NCBI GenBank assembly: GCA_007123465.1
Contig: SKLB01000232.1
Span: forward strand, 1 to 6,461
From: Spirochaetales bacterium
GTDB taxonomy: Bacteria > Spirochaetota > Spirochaetia > DSM-27196 > PWMO01
Reading direction: 5' to 3'
Length of the DNA stretch: 6,461 bases
In this document: positions 5,101 through 6,461 of the stretch, one piece after another
Layout: the number at the start of each line of letters is the position of its first letter
How positions within the stretch are numbered: the stretch's first letter is position 1
The notes under the pieces: model-generated
What the model was told of the DNA's origin: nothing
Database searches by the model: none
What the model saw: the letters and a program-made list of their open reading frames with translations, nothing else
Made by a program: the position numbers and the translations under genes

Positions 5101-6262
5101 ACTCCGGCCACAGCCGGTTGAGAATTGTGATCGACTGGATCTGGCCGGACGGCAGATCGCGCCGGAGGAAGTCCGGATTGGGCGCCAGCAGCGCATACGC
5201 GCCAGGATCGCCGGCGTTCAGCAGCAGCGACGGCCGCTTCGGTGGCCTGCGCGGCATCCAGTACATCGCCGGATCGTACTCAAAGCCGTACGCCGGCGCG
5301 GCGCGCTCGGCCGCAGACAGTCCGGCCAGTTCGGCCTCCAGAGCCAGCATGTGGCGGCCCATCATCGCCCGCCCGCGGTCACCGGCAGCTTCGAGCGCAT
5401 CGTAGTCACGGGCACCCAGGGCGGCAGCTACCTGTTGATAGCCGCGTTCGTTGCGTTCGAACATCTGCATCGCATCCTCGGCCATCGCGGTGAAGTGCTG
5501 GGCCATCTCTTCGAGCGCCTGCTTGTCAATTCCGGGGAAGAGATGAGGCTCGTTGCGGTAGCGTGAGGCCGTTGCTATTGAGTTTTCGTAGTGTTTCGAT
5601 GCGCGGGCGCGTCGCTCGGCCGCCTCGCCGACCAGTTTCTGGTAGTATTCCTGCAGTTCCCCGTCGGTCCTGTTGATCAACAGGCGTATCCAGCGTTCCT
5701 GGCTGACCGGCAGCCACGCTTCGCGTCCCGCAGGCAGTATCAGTTCAAGCACGGTGCGCTCGTCTCGCCGGTAGCGCTGCTTGCCGTTGACGGTCTCGAG
5801 CTGCGGCCACGCCAGGTGAATCGGGCCTTGGTCATCTTCGAAGAAGCTTCGGTCATGCACCCATGGATCGTTGATGTGTATCGTGAAGTAACAACGTGGA
5901 TTGTTGTGGCGGTAGACGGGGCGGTAGATGTAGAGCGAGAAATCGGCGCGTACCGGCCCTGTGCTCTCCCGGCCACCGGCGCGTGGGCGGATGACTCGGC
6001 TGGGGACTATCTCGGCGTCGGTCGGCAGCCGCAGATAGGGCGTGCGGCGATAGAGCGCTCCGATCCGTTGGATCGTATCCAGCAACTCATCAAACTCGGC
6101 CTGACTCAGGCCGCTGTTGCGCGGCGGTGGCGAGGGATCAAGGTTCATGCTCCACGCCAGCCAGCCCGGCGAAGGAATTCCAACCGCCGGTTCTGATGCC
6201 GCGAGCAGCGATGTGCAGATGACCCCCAGAACCCCAACAAGTACGATTAACCGTCGTAGCAT
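5042..6262 (-). CDS. Exported protein of unknown function (406 aa), first gene of an operon
   Basis: ATG 6262 is preceded by GAGGAGGAGG, a very strong ribosome binding site. Residues 1-22 form a signal peptide (R3, R4, hydrophobic 5-20, cleavage near 'LLAAS|EP'); C16 is not in a proper lipobox, so a secreted or periplasmic product is expected, not a lipoprotein. After a Pro-rich linker (~30-50) comes a probable beta-rich domain (~100-200: 'FSLYIYRPVYRHNNPRCYFT', 'TVLELILPAGREAWLPVS', 'RWIRLLINR'). A long charged helical region follows (~200-320), then a C-terminal section with 'LLNAGDPGAYALLAPNPDFL', 'LPSGQIQSITI' and 'EMDWRALAAMVR'. The 'NPDF ... LP ... IQ' ending resembles hypothetical exported proteins I have seen in other bacteria, but no function is attached to them. 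The C-terminus looks natural, so the TGA at 5042 is probably genuine. It is co-directional with and overlaps or abuts the TIM-barrel gene, implying coupled translation. Confidence 0.88.
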   Translation of the reverse strand: MLRRLIVLVGVLGVICTSLLAASEPAVGIPSPGWLAWSMNLDPSPPPRNSGLSQAEFDELLDTIQRIGALYRRTPYLRLPTDAEIVPSRVIRPRAGGRESTGPVRADFSLYIYRPVYRHNNPRCYFTIHINDPWVHDRSFFEDDQGPIHLAWPQLETVNGKQRYRRDERTVLELILPAGREAWLPVSQERWIRLLINRTDGELQEYYQKLVGEAAERRARASKHYENSIATASRYRNEPHLFPGIDKQALEEMAQHFTAMAEDAMQMFERNERGYQQVAAALGARDYDALEAAGDRGRAMMGRHMLALEAELAGLSAAERAAPAYGFEYDPAMYWMPRRPPKRPSLLLNAGDPGAYALLAPNPDFLRRDLPSGQIQSITILNRLWPEFDQRLESEMDWRALAAMVR

Positions 6263-6318
6263 AACGCCTCCTCCTCGGCCAGTGGGTACTTCAACTCTGC
6301 GTGATGAGTATCTGCCTC

Positions 6319-6324
6319 ATTATA
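6319..6324 (-). promoter_or_regulatory. -10 box (TATAAT) of the two-gene operon
   Basis: The minus strand has a perfect TATAAT about 57 bases before ATG 6262. No good -35 is found at 16-18 bases; the best partial match (TTCAGG) lies only 12 bases upstream. The transcript would start near 6312 and carry a leader of about 50 bases with the GAGGAGGAGG site. The weak -35 suggests an activator or low basal use. The rest of the right edge (6325-6461) shows no supported gene. Confidence 0.5.
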
Positions 6325-6461
6325 CGATGGAAATCGCCTGAAGTGGTGCCGAAAATGTTGTTCAGCACCAGCAGCGCCGGATCTCATCCCTCTGGTCCGC
6401 GCCACCGCTCTGCGTGACCCTCTGTCACCTCGTCAGCCCGCAGGAACCGTCTACGCCACCA

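Noticed and set aside
3400..5121. Long plus-strand open frames (3400-4167, 4267-5121) antisense to the coiled-coil and TIM-barrel genes
   Set aside because: They mirror genes with strong family evidence or signal peptides, are Arg/Ala-rich as expected for antisense of GC-rich genes, and show no motifs.
6244..6387. 47-residue minus-strand small frame overlapping the start of the exported protein gene
   Set aside because: It runs across the TATAAT promoter and the strong Shine-Dalgarno of the downstream gene, and has no recognisable sequence.
6384..6461. 25-codon minus-strand frame open from the right edge, possibly the end of an upstream gene
   Set aside because: Too short to judge, Trp/Arg-rich and without motifs; cannot be told apart from chance.

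Overview
The window is a GC-rich bacterial segment whose intact genes show strong G/C preference at third codon positions. No rRNA, tRNA, CRISPR array or intact mobile element is visible. The lineage is suggested only indirectly. A URO-D-like protein of the sugar/one-carbon-catabolism type, a xylose-isomerase-like TIM-barrel protein, a GAF-type sensor N-terminus and small secreted coiled-coil proteins together resemble gene sets I associate with Spirochaetota, particularly free-living or host-associated Spirochaetaceae. This is an inference from remembered family distributions, not a proof.

Left part (1-1144): the 5' end of a minus-strand signalling protein runs off the left edge, behind an extended -10 promoter. 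Next to it is a stretch of decayed DNA with two recognisable gene relics. One (513-684, +) is an addiction-module antitoxin of the HI1420/HigA-like type that has lost its middle and is out of frame. The other (874-1144, -) is a small secreted conserved protein of the 'GWDHYADA ... VHGYGG' family that has also lost its middle and changed frame. The 685-873 gap between them holds nothing recognisable beyond a weak hairpin. No partner toxin was found.

Centre (1276-3629): a small lipoprotein of unknown function (+) is followed by a complete URO-D-fold protein (+) with a good promoter and Shine-Dalgarno. A minus-strand secreted coiled-coil protein with a C-terminal membrane segment converges on it. 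The first two thirds of that gene are also open in a second frame that begins with a membrane anchor and is served by the same Shine-Dalgarno. This is a possible dual-coding or frameshift locus.

Right part (3783-6324, minus strand): a two-gene operon has a perfect TATAAT box and a strong Shine-Dalgarno. It encodes a 406-residue exported protein of unknown function, then a xylose-isomerase-like TIM-barrel protein. The TIM-barrel frame has no ATG, GTG or TTG where the conserved domain begins. The nearest canonical start is a TTG 59 bases inside the upstream gene. A 9-bp GC hairpin follows the operon.

No clearly new multi-gene system can be demonstrated. The points most worth checking are the double-frame coiled-coil locus, the missing start of the TIM-barrel gene, the URO-D protein that lacks the cysteine zinc ligands of the methyltransferase relatives, and the two neighbouring genes broken by internal deletions.
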